Source: Methyloceanibacter superfactus (GTDB lineage: Bacteria > Pseudomonadota > Alphaproteobacteria > Rhizobiales > Methyloligellaceae). Taken from it: a stretch of 64,000 bases of DNA. Every line of letters starts with the position of its first letter. Position 1 is the first letter of the stretch. Location of the stretch: assembly GCF_001723305.1 (NCBI RefSeq), contig NZ_LPWF01000030.1, positions 62,001 through 126,000 of the forward strand. Reading direction: 5' to 3'. Position numbers and translations under genes: made by a program. Below, one piece after another: positions 1 to 10,399 of the stretch. Below the pieces are notes generated by a model, which ran no database searches, had not been told where the DNA came from, and was given only the letters and a program-made list of their open reading frames with translations.

Positions 1-332
1 GATGACGAGGCCGAGCACACCGAGCCAGACCACGATGGCCGTCGGCAGCACGATGGCGGCGAAGATCGGATGCCGCAGCACGATGATGCCGGCGATGATG
101 CCGACGACGCCGATCAGCAGCGACCAGTACCAAGGCACGGAGCTGTCGACGAACACGCGCACCAACTCCAGAACGCCGACGAACAGCCAATAGAAACCGA
201 GAAAGATGACCAGTGCGACCAAGGTCGCGCCGGATTGGTGATGAGCAAGATGCCGAAGATGATCGCCGCGATCCCTTCGAGCAGAAATACCCACCAGACG
301 TCCGACTGGTCTTTATGTGCCAACGCGGCCAT
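1..332 (-). CDS. HdeD/DUF308-like membrane protein, partial and frameshifted
   Basis: This is the N-terminal part of a small multi-spanning membrane protein; its C-terminus lies beyond the left edge. After the start the protein reads WWVFLLEGIAAIIFGILL, the typical first membrane helix of the HdeD (DUF308) family. The frame then breaks near 226-232. The next frame continues with hydrophobic helices such as LVALVIFLGFYWLFVG and WYWSLLIGVVGIIAGIIVL, so one base seems missing. HdeD proteins are linked to acid resistance in enterobacteria; in alphaproteobacteria the role is unknown. I chose the ATG at 332 because a GGGAGG Shine-Dalgarno sequence sits 8 bases upstream; an in-frame ATG at 353 lacks one. 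Confidence 0.7.
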
Positions 333-542
333 GATGATGCCTCCCTTAGCCACCCCTGATGAAGAGCCAGCGAGCGGGCGGCCACCTCGCCTGGCGACGC
401 GCTTACGAGACGTGCCCGGACTATACCCTTCTTGTTACAGCCATGCTGCATGGCTCTTTCTTTCCCTTGCTTTTGCGCGGTTTTTTGCGAAAGGGAGATC
501 GGGGTGGCAGCTTCTGCCGGGTTGACCTATCTAAGAGTGATT

Positions 543-564
543 CTCCCGAGCGCGCGCTCGGGAG
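543..564. promoter_or_regulatory. perfect 22-bp palindrome upstream of fdhD
   Basis: The 11 bases CTCCCGAGCGC are followed directly by their exact reverse complement. The palindrome ends 23 bases before the fdhD start codon. It could be an operator for a dimeric regulator, or an RNA hairpin in the fdhD leader. It has no T-run, so a simple intrinsic terminator is unlikely. Confidence 0.5.
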
Positions 565-587
565 CCACGCCACGAGGCGGAGCATCC

Positions 588-1406
588 ATGCCGCGACCCA
601 CGATCCGTGTTCCCTGTTCCATCTGGCGTGCCACCGGCACGACCGAAGGCGAGCGCGCGATCCCGCAAGAGACCGCGATCGCCTTCACCTTCAACACCGC
701 CTCCTACGCGGTGATGATGGCGACCCCCCAGGATCTCGAGGACTTCGCCGTGGGCTTCGCCTTGACCGAAGGCGTGGTCCCGTCCATCGACGCCATCGAC
801 GAGATCGAGGTGGTCGAGGAAGCGGTCGGCATCGAGCTGCGCGTCTGGCTCAAGGCGAAGGACGCCACGGAGTTCCTGGGACGCCGGCGCAAGATGGCGG
901 GACCCACAGGCTGCGGCCTATGCGGCGTGGAAAGCCTCTCCGAGGCCATGCGTCCGCCGCCGAAGGTCGGCGAAGGCCGCGTGCTCACGCCCAATCAGAT
1001 CATGACGGCCGTCGAGTCGCTCGCGCCCCGGCAAGAACTCAACCGCGAGACGCGCGCCGTGCATGCCGCGGGCTTCTGGGATCCGGAGCGCGGCCTGGTC
1101 GCGGTGCGTGAGGATGTCGGCCGCCACAATGCGCTCGACAAGCTCGCCGGTGCCCTGGCGCGCGACGGCGCCACTGCCGAGCAAGGCGTCGTGGTACTGA
1201 CGAGCCGCGTCTCCATCGAGATGGTGCAGAAGTCGGCCGCCATCGGCGCGGCCATCGTCGCCGCGGTGTCGGCGCCGACGGCGCTCGCGGTGCGCATGGC
1301 CGATGAATGCGGCATGACGCTGGTGGCCATCGCCCGCAAGGACGGCTTCGAGGTCTTCACCCATCCCCATCGCGTGAAGGGCAAGCTCGAAAGCGACGTC
1401 GCCTAA
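588..1406 (+). CDS. fdhD: formate dehydrogenase accessory sulfurtransferase FdhD
   Basis: FdhD carries sulfur from a cysteine desulfurase to the molybdenum cofactor of formate dehydrogenase, a step needed for that enzyme's activity. The 272-residue product is the usual family length. It has the functional C-x2-C motif in GCGLCGVESL (near residue 105) and the conserved REDVGRHNALDKL and VVLTSRVSIEMVQK blocks. The ATG at 588 is preceded by an AGGCGGAG-like ribosome site; longer in-frame starts upstream lack family similarity. It converges on mobA, with stop codons sharing two bases, so two molybdenum cofactor maturation genes lie tail to tail. The formate dehydrogenase genes themselves are not in the window. 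Confidence 0.95.
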   Translation: MPRPTIRVPCSIWRATGTTEGERAIPQETAIAFTFNTASYAVMMATPQDLEDFAVGFALTEGVVPSIDAIDEIEVVEEAVGIELRVWLKAKDATEFLGRRRKMAGPTGCGLCGVESLSEAMRPPPKVGEGRVLTPNQIMTAVESLAPRQELNRETRAVHAAGFWDPERGLVAVREDVGRHNALDKLAGALARDGATAEQGVVVLTSRVSIEMVQKSAAIGAAIVAAVSAPTALAVRMADECGMTLVAIARKDGFEVFTHPHRVKGKLESDVA

Positions 1407-2044
1407 GCCGCGCCGGGCTCCCACGCCAGCAGAAGCTCGGCCGCGGCGAGATCCTCCGGGTGATTGATGTTGAAGAACGGATCGACCCTGCGCTTATCGA
1501 TCTCGACCGGCGCGAAGAACGCCTCCGCCGCGCCCTGCATCTCCGCCCAACGGCTCACTTTGCGAAAAACCTCCGCCAGGGCCGTTTTGAGATCGCCGGC
1601 CATGCCGACAGGCCACAGCCCGACCACCGGATGCACGCCGGTTTCCGAGCGCGCCACCACCATTTTGCCCGTGTCACCGCCCGCATCGACGAGCCGGGCG
1701 ACAAGATCGTGGGGGATGAACGGCGTATCGCCGGGGACGGTGACGACCCAAGAGACCCCTGGCCGGTTCGCGGCCGTCCACGCAAGCCCCGCCTCGACGC
1801 CGGCGAGCGGGCCGGCGAATTGCGGCTCGCTGTCGGCGACGACCGGTAGCCCGAAGGAGGCAAAGCGCGCGGGATCGCCATTGGCGCTGATGATCATGCT
1901 GGCGACCTGCGGTCTCAGCCGGGCGAGGACGTGACCGAGGAGCGGCCGGCCCCGCAGCGGCTCCAGGCACTTGTCGCCGCCGCCCATGCGGCTCGACCGG
2001 CCGCCGGCCAGCACTAGTCCGATGATGTCACGGGTCACTGCCAT
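1403..2044 (-). CDS. mobA: molybdenum cofactor guanylyltransferase MobA
   Basis: MobA transfers GMP from GTP to molybdopterin-Mo, giving the guanine dinucleotide cofactor used by DMSO-reductase family enzymes such as formate dehydrogenase. The 213-residue protein begins with the nucleotide-binding signature GLVLAGGRSSRMGGGDK (residues 9-25) and has the family's FAGPLAGVEAGL and PGDTPFIP blocks; FNINHPEDL near the end is also typical. Length is normal. It is convergent with fdhD, which serves the same cofactor and enzyme group. No Moco riboswitch was recognised upstream. Confidence 0.95.
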   Translation of the reverse strand: MAVTRDIIGLVLAGGRSSRMGGGDKCLEPLRGRPLLGHVLARLRPQVASMIISANGDPARFASFGLPVVADSEPQFAGPLAGVEAGLAWTAANRPGVSWVVTVPGDTPFIPHDLVARLVDAGGDTGKMVVARSETGVHPVVGLWPVGMAGDLKTALAEVFRKVSRWAEMQGAAEAFFAPVEIDKRRVDPFFNINHPEDLAAAELLLAWEPGAA

Positions 2045-2156
2045 CGCCGCACTCTAGAGCGAGCCGGCAGGAGCCGTCACGGCCTACGCGGCGCAATGGG
2101 GGAAGGGAAATGTCTCGGGAAGCTTAGGCGGATCTCCCCGCCGAAGCGCAAACGGG

Positions 2157-2899
2157 TCAGGAATAGGCGATCCAGACATTGGGCTCTTCGTAGGTGCCCG
2201 TCTGCCGGTCCACATCGATATCGACTGGCGCGATGCCGCCTTTGAGCGCGTAGCGCCCTGTTTCCTGGAAGCGCTTCTGCGACCAGTTCTCCCAGAACCC
2301 GAGCGGCTCGTGCACGGTCATCGAGCGCTCGCAAGGCCCGACGATCTTGCCGCCGGAGGCAGATGGCTGCGCAGCCAAGGATCGTAGGGCCGCCCTTTGT
2401 CGTCTTTCCAGGTCATATAGTCCGCGATGGGCACCCAAGGGTGGCGCACCTTGCCCGTCGGGCGCACCGGCACCACCACACCATTGAGCTTCTTGGACTC
2501 CGCGAGGTTCAGCAGAGACCGAATGATCAGCCGGGCATAGCCCTTGGAGCGATGAACGGCCGGTACCGAAACGGCCAGGGCCCCGAGCATATTGGCCTTC
2601 GTGTGCTTGGTGCGCGCCGCGGTCTCGACCACCCAGTCCCAGCCTTCCGCCGGCAGGTCGTCGGGACCCGAACAAACGAACGGGACACTGTTGGCGACGG
2701 CCACCGGATAGCCGGTCTCCTCGTCGACGAGGCAAAGCTGATATTCGGGATACTCGTCTAGGAGCCCCTCGTAATGCTCATAATGAGCTCTAGTATAGTT
2801 GAGATAGCCGAGCTCGGTCCAGGCGGCCTGCTCAATCGAGCTCGCCGCCTTCTTTAACTCCGGGCTCTCCGCCCTGGAACGTACGACGAGACGTGCCAT
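2157..2899 (-). CDS. GNAT-like N-acetyltransferase, frameshifted
   Basis: This is a roughly 247-residue protein read in two frames. The first frame, from ATG 2899, contains a GNAT-like core (LGALAVSVPAVHRSKGYARL followed by IIRSLLNLAESKKLNG), which resembles the acetyl-CoA pyrophosphate loop R/Q-x2-G-x-A/G. Near 2355 one base seems missing. The other frame supplies a coherent C-terminus (SGGKIVGPCERSMTVHEPLG to EEPNVWIAYS) ending at 2157. The substrate cannot be told. The gene is divergent from the GGDEF/EAL gene, across about 300 bases. The acetyltransferase assignment rests mainly on the short loop motif, so it is moderate. Confidence 0.6.
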
Positions 2900-3205
2900 T
2901 CTGGGCTCGAAATCCTAACGAGTATCGAGTCGGCCACGCCGCTCAGCAGCACCGCCGGCCCAAGGGATGTCCCTGGGGCATGTAGTTAATAAACTGTAAA
3001 CGGACAACCTGCAATTCGTTAATCAGTCCACGGTATGAATTATTCCGTAGCCGGACGATTGCGGCATGGGGCTCGTCGCCTGGCCCGCGGCAAGACAGAA
3101 ATAAGAAGGAGACGTAAAGCCTTCGCGGGCGCTGCAACGAGGGCTTAACCCCTCGCAGCTATAAGAAGAATGCTTCGAGGCTCGTAGGCTATTTGCGGTT
3201 ATCTG
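2900..3205. other. divergent intergenic region
   Basis: About 306 bases lie between the divergently transcribed GNAT-like gene and the GGDEF/EAL gene. A lower-GC stretch (about 2978-3050) is the likeliest place for promoters. I see no gene, convincing hairpin or clear promoter pair. Confidence 0.4.
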
Positions 3206-5501
3206 GTGTCCTTAATTGATCGAGAACATCCCTTTCGCGGGGACCTTCGCCGGCTAACCACCCTCATCGGGGTGGCGATTGCTTTTTTCGGCGTGCTTCT
3301 GCTCGCGATCATCGCTTATGCCGGCTGGTCGGCGAACCAGACCGCGGTCGAGCGAGAGCGCATCCTTCTCGACAACGCGTTCAACGAAAGCATCTTGCGC
3401 GTTCTGAACGAGCAGAAGAGCATCGCCTGGTGGGACGACCCCGTCATCAAGATCACCGATGACGCAATCGACCTCGAATTCACCGACGCCAATTTTGGTA
3501 TTTTCCTGACCGAGACCTACGGGCAGGACGAGGTTTACATCCTCAACGGCCAGAACAAGCCGCTCTTCTCTTGGCTTGAGGCACAGCGCGAGGAGCCCTC
3601 TGCGTTCGAGGCCCGCCGCCCCGCCCTCGAGTCGTTGATCAAAGAGATCAGGGTCGGTGACAACTCGCTGCTCAGAGCGCGCCCTGACATGTTCAGCGAA
3701 ACCAAGAATCGCTACGACGTGCTGATTGGCGTGCAGGTCGCGCGCTGGGCCGGGCACATCGTATCGGTAGACGGGCGCCCGGCCGTCGTTGCCGGGATGA
3801 CGATCGTCCCCAATATCGACATGAGCCTGTTGACGGGCACGCCCAACCTTCTGCTCAGCGTGACTTATATCGACGAGGAGTTCGTCTCCCAGATTGGACG
3901 CTCGCTGCTTCTTCCCGACTTGGCGCTAGGCGCGAAGCCGGAGGGGGACGGATCCGTGGTCTCCGAGCCCTTCGTCAGCGATGACGGAGTGTCGGCCGGC
4001 TATTTGAGCTGGACCACGCGCCAGCCGGGGCGCGTGCTGCTGACGATCATCCTGCCACTGGTTGCCTTTGGCGTTCTGCTGACGGGCCTGTTGTCCAAGA
4101 CCATGCTCGGCCGCCTCAAGCGGGCTTCGGCCGCTCTGTCACAGCGCGAATACGAGGCCCGGCACGAGGCCAAGCACGACGCTTTGTCGGGCCTGCCGAA
4201 CCGCGTCCACATGATCGAGAGGATCGAGAAGTTCCTCAATAGCTACATCGCCAGACGCAACGGCCAGCGGGCGCTTGCCGCCTATATCGACATCGACCGC
4301 TTCAAGGACATCAACGACACGCTGGGTCACGAGACGGGCGACCAATTGATCAAAGCCGTCGCCCAGCGCCTCGACTCCCGGCTCCGCCCCCACGACTTCC
4401 TCGCGCGCTTCGGCGGCGACGAGTTCGTCATTCTCTGCGCCCCCGCGGGCCCCGAGGCCGGTCCCGCCCTCGCCGAGCGCATCGACCAGACCTTCGCCTC
4501 GCCCTTCGCCATCAGGGGGCAGTCCATCCGCGTAACCGCATCCGTCGGCTTGGCCGTCGCCCCGGACAACGGCACCACGGCCGACGAGCTGATGCGCCAC
4601 GCCGACATCGCGCTCTACGAGGGCCAAGAGCCAAGGCCGCGACCGCGCCGTGTTCTTCTCCAACGAGATGGCCGAGCAGGTGGAGCATCGCCGTTCAGTC
4701 GAACTGGACCTGCGCGCTGCCTTGGAAAACCAGGAACTCGACCTCCACTACCAGCCGATCATCGCTTGCGACACGGGCGCCGTCATGGGCGTGGAGGCTC
4801 TCCTCCGCTGGCATCACCCGCTCTACGGCAGCATGCCGCCGGCGGAGTTCATCCCCATCGCCGAGAACGCCGGACTTCTGCCCGAGATCGGCGAATGGGT
4901 CCTCGGCCGCGCCATGACGGATTCGAAGCGCTGGCCCCAGTTGCAAGTGGCCGTGAACCTGTCACCGGTTCAGTTCCGCCATGTCGACATCGAGACGATG
5001 CTCCGCCAGCTGATCGTCAAGCACGCCATCGACCCGAGCCGCTTCGTGCTGGAAATCACCGAAGGCGTCCTGCTGGAATCGACCGACCGGGTCAGCAAGG
5101 TCCTCGCAGCTATTCGCGATATGGGGTTCAGGACGGCGCTCGACGATTTCGGCACCGGCTACTCGAGCCTGTCCTATCTCTGCAACTTCCAGTTCGACAC
5201 CATCAAGATCGACCGCTCGTTCATCAGCAACATGTCGAAGGTCGATAGCTCGAAGACGATTGTGAAGTCCGTGGTGACCCTTGGACGGGGACTAGGCATG
5301 GACATCGTCGCCGAGGGCATCGAGACCGAGTTCGAGGCCATCATGATGGCCCGGTTCGGCTGCACCGAGATGCAAGGCTTCTATTTCTCGCGACCGCTCC
5401 CGGTGACGCAGCTGATCGATTTCCTCAAGACCTACGAGCCGAAGCCCATGCAACCGGCGCTCGAGCCGATCAAAGCTGTCGGCGGTAGCCTGGCCGGCTG
5501 A
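3206..5501 (+). CDS. membrane-bound GGDEF/EAL c-di-GMP enzyme, frameshifted
   Basis: This protein makes and/or breaks c-di-GMP. From the GTG at 3206 it has an N-terminal membrane helix (about residues 17-38), a periplasmic CHASE4-like sensor region, a second helix (about 278-300), a GGDEF domain with intact RFGGDEFVIL, and an EAL domain. The EAL domain keeps GVEALLRW, VLEITEGVLLE, DDFGTGYSSL and IVAEGIETE, so both activities look possible. Near 4620 an extra G breaks the frame (GAGGG where GAGG restores the conserved linker), and the EAL part then reads in the next frame to 5501. The intact protein would be about 765 residues. Another c-di-GMP-related protein (YajQ) and a degenerate GGDEF domain occur in this window. 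Confidence 0.9.
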
Positions 5502-5623
5502 GCCGGCACGATCGGCACTCTCCCGGTAGACTTGCCTCGATAGAGACTTGTCTCGATCTTGACTTGCCTTCGGCCCCCACCTCCGCGAAACCTAACAACA
5601 CGACCTCGCGAAAGGTGGCATCG

Positions 5624-6400
5624 GTGACTCACGACAAGATCCAACAGACCTCGTCCGCCCCGGCCGGCAACGCCGACTATGAGTGGGGCACATTCGATTC
5701 CGAGGCATATTTCCAGCACTATTACGGTGAGCCGCACCCCGACGACGACGCCGTCATCCGCTGCGCGGTCCAGGCCATCAAGGCGGCGCCGCCGCTCGGC
5801 GCCAGCCTCGACATTGTCGATGTGGGCACCGGCCCCAATCTCATTCCCTTCTTCTGCGCGTTGCCCCGCGCCGCCCAGCTGACGGCCTGGGAGTATGCGC
5901 AGAGCAATGTCGACTGGCTCAAGACCGAGCTCGCATCCGACGCAATGCGCCCCCAATGGCGGCACTTCTGGGCGACGACGCGCGAGGCCTATGGGCCCGG
6001 CCACGACCTCCCCGAGAACCCCATGCCTCTCCTGCGGACCAAGGCCATGATCGAGCAAGGCTCGATCTTCGATCTCCCGCGCGCCCATTGGGACGCCGCC
6101 ACCATGTTCTTCTGTGCGGAATCGATCACCGAGCGCCAGGACGAGTTCGAGGCGGCCTGCGCCGCGTTCGCCCGCTGCGTGAAGCCTGGTGGCGCCTTGA
6201 TCGCCGCCTTTCTCGTGCGTTCGGCCGGCTATGTGGTGGCGGACCGCCCCTTCCCGGTCCTCAGCCTGTCGCCGGAATCGATCGAGACGGTCTTCGCCGC
6301 CCATGCCGGCCACGTCGCCGCCGAAAAGATCGGCATCGTCGAGCGCGAGATTCGCAGCGGTTACTCCGGCTTCATCTTCCTGACCGGCATCGCCCGCTGA
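5624..6400 (+). CDS. SAM-dependent methyltransferase, NNMT/PNMT/TEMT-like
   Basis: This is a soluble class I methyltransferase of about 258 residues. The SAM-binding motif I is LDIVDVGTGPNLIPFF. Acidic motif and post-motif segments (TAWEYAQSNVDWL, IEQGSIFDLP, ATMFFCAESIT) fit the NNMT/PNMT/TEMT-like family annotated in actinobacteria and alphaproteobacteria as SCO2525-like. The acceptor is unknown. I favour the GTG start at 5624, shortly after GAAAGGTGG; an in-frame TTG at 5564 would add 20 residues and lacks a good ribosome site. It stands alone on the plus strand between the GGDEF/EAL and YSC84-type genes. Confidence 0.75.
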   Translation: MTHDKIQQTSSAPAGNADYEWGTFDSEAYFQHYYGEPHPDDDAVIRCAVQAIKAAPPLGASLDIVDVGTGPNLIPFFCALPRAAQLTAWEYAQSNVDWLKTELASDAMRPQWRHFWATTREAYGPGHDLPENPMPLLRTKAMIEQGSIFDLPRAHWDAATMFFCAESITERQDEFEAACAAFARCVKPGGALIAAFLVRSAGYVVADRPFPVLSLSPESIETVFAAHAGHVAAEKIGIVEREIRSGYSGFIFLTGIAR

Positions 6401-6492
6401 TGATTTTAGCCCTATAGCGGGCTCGCAACCGCCACAATGCGCGTCTAGGTGGAACTTGCGGGTCGGGGGGCCAATCGGGAGGACGTCTGCGC

Positions 6493-7046
6493 ATGAAAAC
6501 CCTGTTCGCCAATCTGTTCGTCGCCATCCTCGCCGCCGGAGCGCTCGCCGCGGTGCCGTCGGCGGCCGTGCGGCCTCAGGTCCCGAGATCGATCACGATG
6601 CCAACGCGACGCTGCACAGCTTTGTCCGCCAGATCGGCGGCGCGAAGGAGCTCGCCAACAAGGCCGCCGGCATCCTGGTGTTTCCGTCCGTGGTGAAAGC
6701 GGGTTTCGGTTTGGGCGGCGAGTATGGCGAGGGCCTGCTGATCGTCGATAAGCGCCCGGCCGGCTACTACAACCTGATCTCCGCCTCGTTCGGCTTCCAG
6801 CTCGGAGTCCAGGAACGTTCCGTCATCATCATGTTCATGACCCAAAGCGCCCTCGACAGCTTCCACCGGCGGGCCGGCTGGAAGGTCGGCGTGGACGGAT
6901 CGGTGGCCATCATCACCGTCGGCGTCGGCGGCTCAATCGACACCGACAAGGTTACGCAGCCGGTCATCGGCTTCGTTCTCGATCCGAAGGGCCTGATGTA
7001 CAATCTGACCCTCGAGGGATCGAAAATCAGTCAAATCGAACGCTGA
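6493..7046 (+). CDS. exported YSC84-domain lipid-binding-like protein, frameshifted
   Basis: The start at 6493 gives a good signal peptide (MKTLFANLFVAILAAGALAA). About 25 codons in, near 6568, one base seems missing. The next frame continues with a YSC84/SYLF domain: ATLHSFVRQIGGAKELANKA, ILVFPSVVKAGFGLGGEYGEG, and the Gly-rich VAIITVGVGGSID block, ending at 7046. The eukaryotic YSC84 domain binds lipids and actin. In bacteria these small secreted proteins are uncharacterised and probably contact the envelope. The intact precursor would be about 184 residues. A hairpin follows the stop codon directly. Confidence 0.8.
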
Positions 7047-7064
7047 GAGGCCGATCTCGGCCTC
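7047..7064 (+). terminator. hairpin directly after the YSC84-type gene
   Basis: GAGGCCGA and TCGGCCTC form an 8-bp perfect inverted repeat around a 2-base centre, starting one base after the stop codon. No T-run follows, so it may stabilise the mRNA end or act with Rho rather than work as a classic terminator. Confidence 0.35.
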
Positions 7065-7277
7065 CGCGGGAAGAGCGGTCCAATCGGGCCATTTGGACGC
7101 GCGTCTCTTGCGACGGCACGGCGCTTCTTGCTGACCTAAGTCTACCTTTTTGCCCCCGAACCGGCCTGTCCGGCGATATCCGGCCGCCTGCAACCGCAAG
7201 GCTTCCGCCATTTACGACATGTTGTCCATTCGCTTCTATTTTTCCGGGCAGGGCAACAACTTAAGGGCGAAGCGACG

Positions 7278-9130
7278 ATGACCGCTGCCATGCCTAGCAG
7301 CCTGGAGGCGAGCCCGCTGGAAACCGAGATTCAGCGGGCACCGGCGCCGGACCAGCCGGGAGAGCAAGAACCGGTCCTCGATCCCGTCGGGGGACCGGGG
7401 CGCCGCGTGCTGCTGGCGGAAGACAGCCCCATCACCCAGGACCTGCTGAAGCTGCTGCTGAACCAGCGCGGCCACCAGGTCGACGTCGCCATGGACGGGG
7501 AGCAGGCCTTGGAAGCCCTGCGCCGCAATACCTACGACGTGGCCCTGCTGGACTTCCACCTTCCCAAGATGGATGGCCTGCAAGTCGCCGCCGCGGTCCG
7601 GAGCCAAACGGACGGCCGCCCACTGCCGCGATTGATCGCCATCACCGCCGACGTCGAAGGGTTGCTCGCCCATGCGGAAGGCTGTGACAATTTCGATCTC
7701 GTCATGCCGAAGCCGCTCGATATCTATCAGGTCGGCGCGTGGTCGAAGAGCAAGGCGAGCCCGCCGATCTCAGGACCGAAGCACAGCCCGCGCCGCCGAC
7801 GGCTCACCCCGCCGCAGCGAGCCGGCCGCCCGAGCCGAAATCGCCGTTCGAGACTTTGGGCTTCACCTTGCTCACGTGGCCGGGCGACATCGACACCAAG
7901 CGCCTCTCCGCCCGGGCCATGCAAGCCACGCTTGGCGACCCCCGCTTCGACGGCATTCTGGTGAAGGTTCACCCCTCCCCTGACGCGCTCGGCGCGATCT
8001 GGCGGGCCAAGGCTCTGTATGTTCTGCCGATCATCGACCTCCGCGGCACTCTTGGCCGGTTCGCCGACATCGACGGTTCGAAGCTCGCCTCCACCGGCGC
8101 GACCAAGTCGGAAAGGTGATCCGCGAATTCCAAGACCGCCGCGAGCGGCTCGATCGGGATCTGCTCTTCAGCGAGGATCTCGGCGAGCAGCTCATCGGCC
8201 GCCTCTTCGTGTCCAATCGCCCGCTGACCGCCGGCTACGACCCGCGGTCTCGCAATCTGGTGGCCTACGACGTGCCGCTAGCGGCCAATATCGTGATCCG
8301 CGAGGCCGAAGCGCTCTGCAGCCATGGTCTGCTGAAGCGGGAATTTTTCGACCGGTTTCATGTCTGTCCCCGCTGCGAATCGTTCCGCCTGCACGTGCGG
8401 GAGGAATGCGTGAAGTGCCGCTCGTCGCATTTGAAGGACGAGCAGTATCTGCATCACTTCAGTTGCGCCTTTCAGGGACCCGAGGACGACTTCCGGCAAG
8501 AAGACAGCTTGATCTGCCCGAAATGCCGTCAAGAGCTCACCCATTTCGGCTTCGATTACGATCGCCCGGGCACCATGGTCGTCTGCCAAGATTGCGCCCA
8601 CGCCGTTTCGGATCCGACGATCGGTTTCGTGTGCGTGGACTGCGGTGGACATGTCGACTCCGATGCGGCCAGCACCCGCGATGTCTACACCTATCACCTC
8701 ACCGACCAGGGCAAGGGCTTTGCCGAGCATGGCCGCTCCTTCCTCGGATATGCGCGCCACGCGCTGCGTTTCGCCGAGCTGCCGCTCGAGCTCGTCTGCC
8801 CTCAACGCCGAGGCGAAGAGGTTCAACGACGAGAAAGTCCCTTTCACCCTTCTGAATATTCTCTATCGGAACGAATTGGAGATCATCTCGGAGCATGGCG
8901 CGCGAACCTTCGCGCAAGTGCGCGACCTCTTCCTCGAGACGTTGCGCACCCTGCTTGACCCGACTGATCTCGTCGTCAAGGGGCAGACCTACGACTTCGC
9001 GTTGCTCGCGGGTCTCAGCCTGGACCAAGCACGGGCCGACTTCGATCTGTTGGCCGAGCGTGCCAGCGAGACGCTTCGCTACGATCTCGGCGTCAAGTTT
9101 CAGGGCTTCGGTCCGGAGGACTTCTCCTAA
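7278..9130 (+). CDS. response regulator with TackOD1-like zinc-ribbon and degenerate GGDEF domains, frameshifted
   Basis: This is one long regulator of about 615 residues interrupted by three frame breaks (near 7735, 8100 and 8797). Part 1 is an intact receiver: AEDSP acidic pair, phospho-acceptor Asp in LLDFHLPKMDG, AITADV, and Lys in MPKPLD. Part 2 is a Cys-rich region with at least five C-x2-C pairs (HVCPRCES, EECVKCRSS, LICPKCRQ, VVCQDCAH, FVCVDCGG) plus conserved HHFSCAF. It matches my recollection of the TackOD1 metal-binding domain. Part 3 resembles a GGDEF fold, but the signature reads DLVVKGQTYDFALL instead of GGDEF, so it should be inactive. The stop overlaps the glycosyltransferase start (TAATG), which implies translational coupling. 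A GTG at 8116 could start a shorter protein, but the domain would then be cut. Confidence 0.75.
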
Positions 9131-10397
9131 TGTGGCAGGTCGCGTCCGACGGCATCACCTATCTGACCTCACAGAGCGGCGACAGCCTGCTGCATCTGTT
9201 TTGGTTCGTCGCCCTTTTTGAGATCCCCCGGTATCTGTTCGCGTTCCTCGCCGTAGCGGCATTGAGTTTCCGGACGGCGCGGGAGCCAACACAACTCGCG
9301 CCGAATATCGGCCGCGTGACCGTCGTGATCGCCGGCCACAACGAGCAGGACTCCATCGACCGCTGTGTTCGCTCGGTCTACGAGCAAAGCCTGACGCCCG
9401 ACGAGATCATCGTCATCAGCGACGGCTCCACCGACCGCATGCCGGCAAAGCTGCGCGAGCTGCAGGAGGAAGGTCTGATCAAGGAGGGCCACTGCACCCA
9501 GCTCCGCGCCGGCAAGTCCGCCGGATTCAACCTCGCCCTCGGACGAGCGACCGGCGACATCATCGTCAATCTCGACTGCGACTGCACTTTCGACCGCCAC
9601 GCCCTCAAGCAGATCGTGGCCACGTTCGCCGATCCGCGGGTTGGCGGCGTTGCGGGAAATATCGTGCCGCGCAACGCCTCGCGCAGCCTGATCACCGAGT
9701 TTCAGGCCATCGAGTATCTGATCAGCATTTCCCAGGGCAAACAGGCCGCCAATATAACGGACCTGATGACATGCGTCTCCGGCGGCTTCGGGGCGTTTCG
9801 GCGTTCGGCCATCGCACGGGTCGGGGGGCTCGACGCGGGCGGCGGCGAAGACCTCGACGTGACGCTTCGCTTACGCGAAGCCGGCTGGAAAACGCTCTTT
9901 GCCCCCGATGCGATCTGTTACACCGACGTTCCCGAGACGCTCGGCGCTCTGACGCGCAGCGCTTCCGCTGGGAGCGCGACGCCGTGCGCCTTCGCTATCG
10001 CAAGCACGGCGCCTTGCTGAACCCCTTCAGTCGCAGATTCCGCCTCATCGAGCTCGCCCACGAGCTCGACTTCATCATCTTCAGCATTCTGTCGGCCGTC
10101 GTTTTTCCGTTCTACATCCTGTGGCTGTTCGCGACCTACGGCGATCTGGCGATCATGATCCTGATCGGCGCCCAAGTCGGCATGCTGGCGCTCGACGTCG
10201 TGAGCTTCATCCTGGCCGCCCTCACCTCGCCGCGGCTGAGAAGTTGGCCGCTCCTGCCCTACGTTCCCGGCTACAGCCTTTTCAACGGGCTGGTCATGCG
10301 CTTCATCCGGCTTGCCGCCTATCTACAAGAATGGATCTTCGACGCCTCCTACCGCGATGCCTACGTGCCCCAGAAAGTTCATAGGGTGCGAAGATAG
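9130..10397 (+). CDS. processive family 2 glycosyltransferase, membrane-bound, frameshifted
   Basis: This is a polysaccharide synthase of the cellulose/hyaluronan synthase type. After an N-terminal membrane helix (about residues 20-48) the cytosolic catalytic domain shows VTVVIAGHNEQDSIDRC, the metal-binding NLDCDCTFD (DxD), the catalytic-base region GGGEDLDVTLRL, and QRFRW, the Q-x2-R-W motif of processive enzymes. Two or more C-terminal membrane helices follow (IIFSILSAVVFPFYILWLF and beyond). The frame breaks near 9953, just before QRFRW, where one C seems missing. The intact length is about 422 residues. There is no PilZ domain, so any control may come from the regulator encoded just upstream, whose stop it overlaps. 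The sugar product is unknown. Confidence 0.85.
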
Positions 10398-10399
10398 CC

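Noticed and set aside
8116-8958. Separate gene starting at GTG 8116 inside the regulator
   Set aside because: The sequence before it continues the same domain in the matching frame (ADQVGKVIREF), so a missing base near 8100 explains it better.
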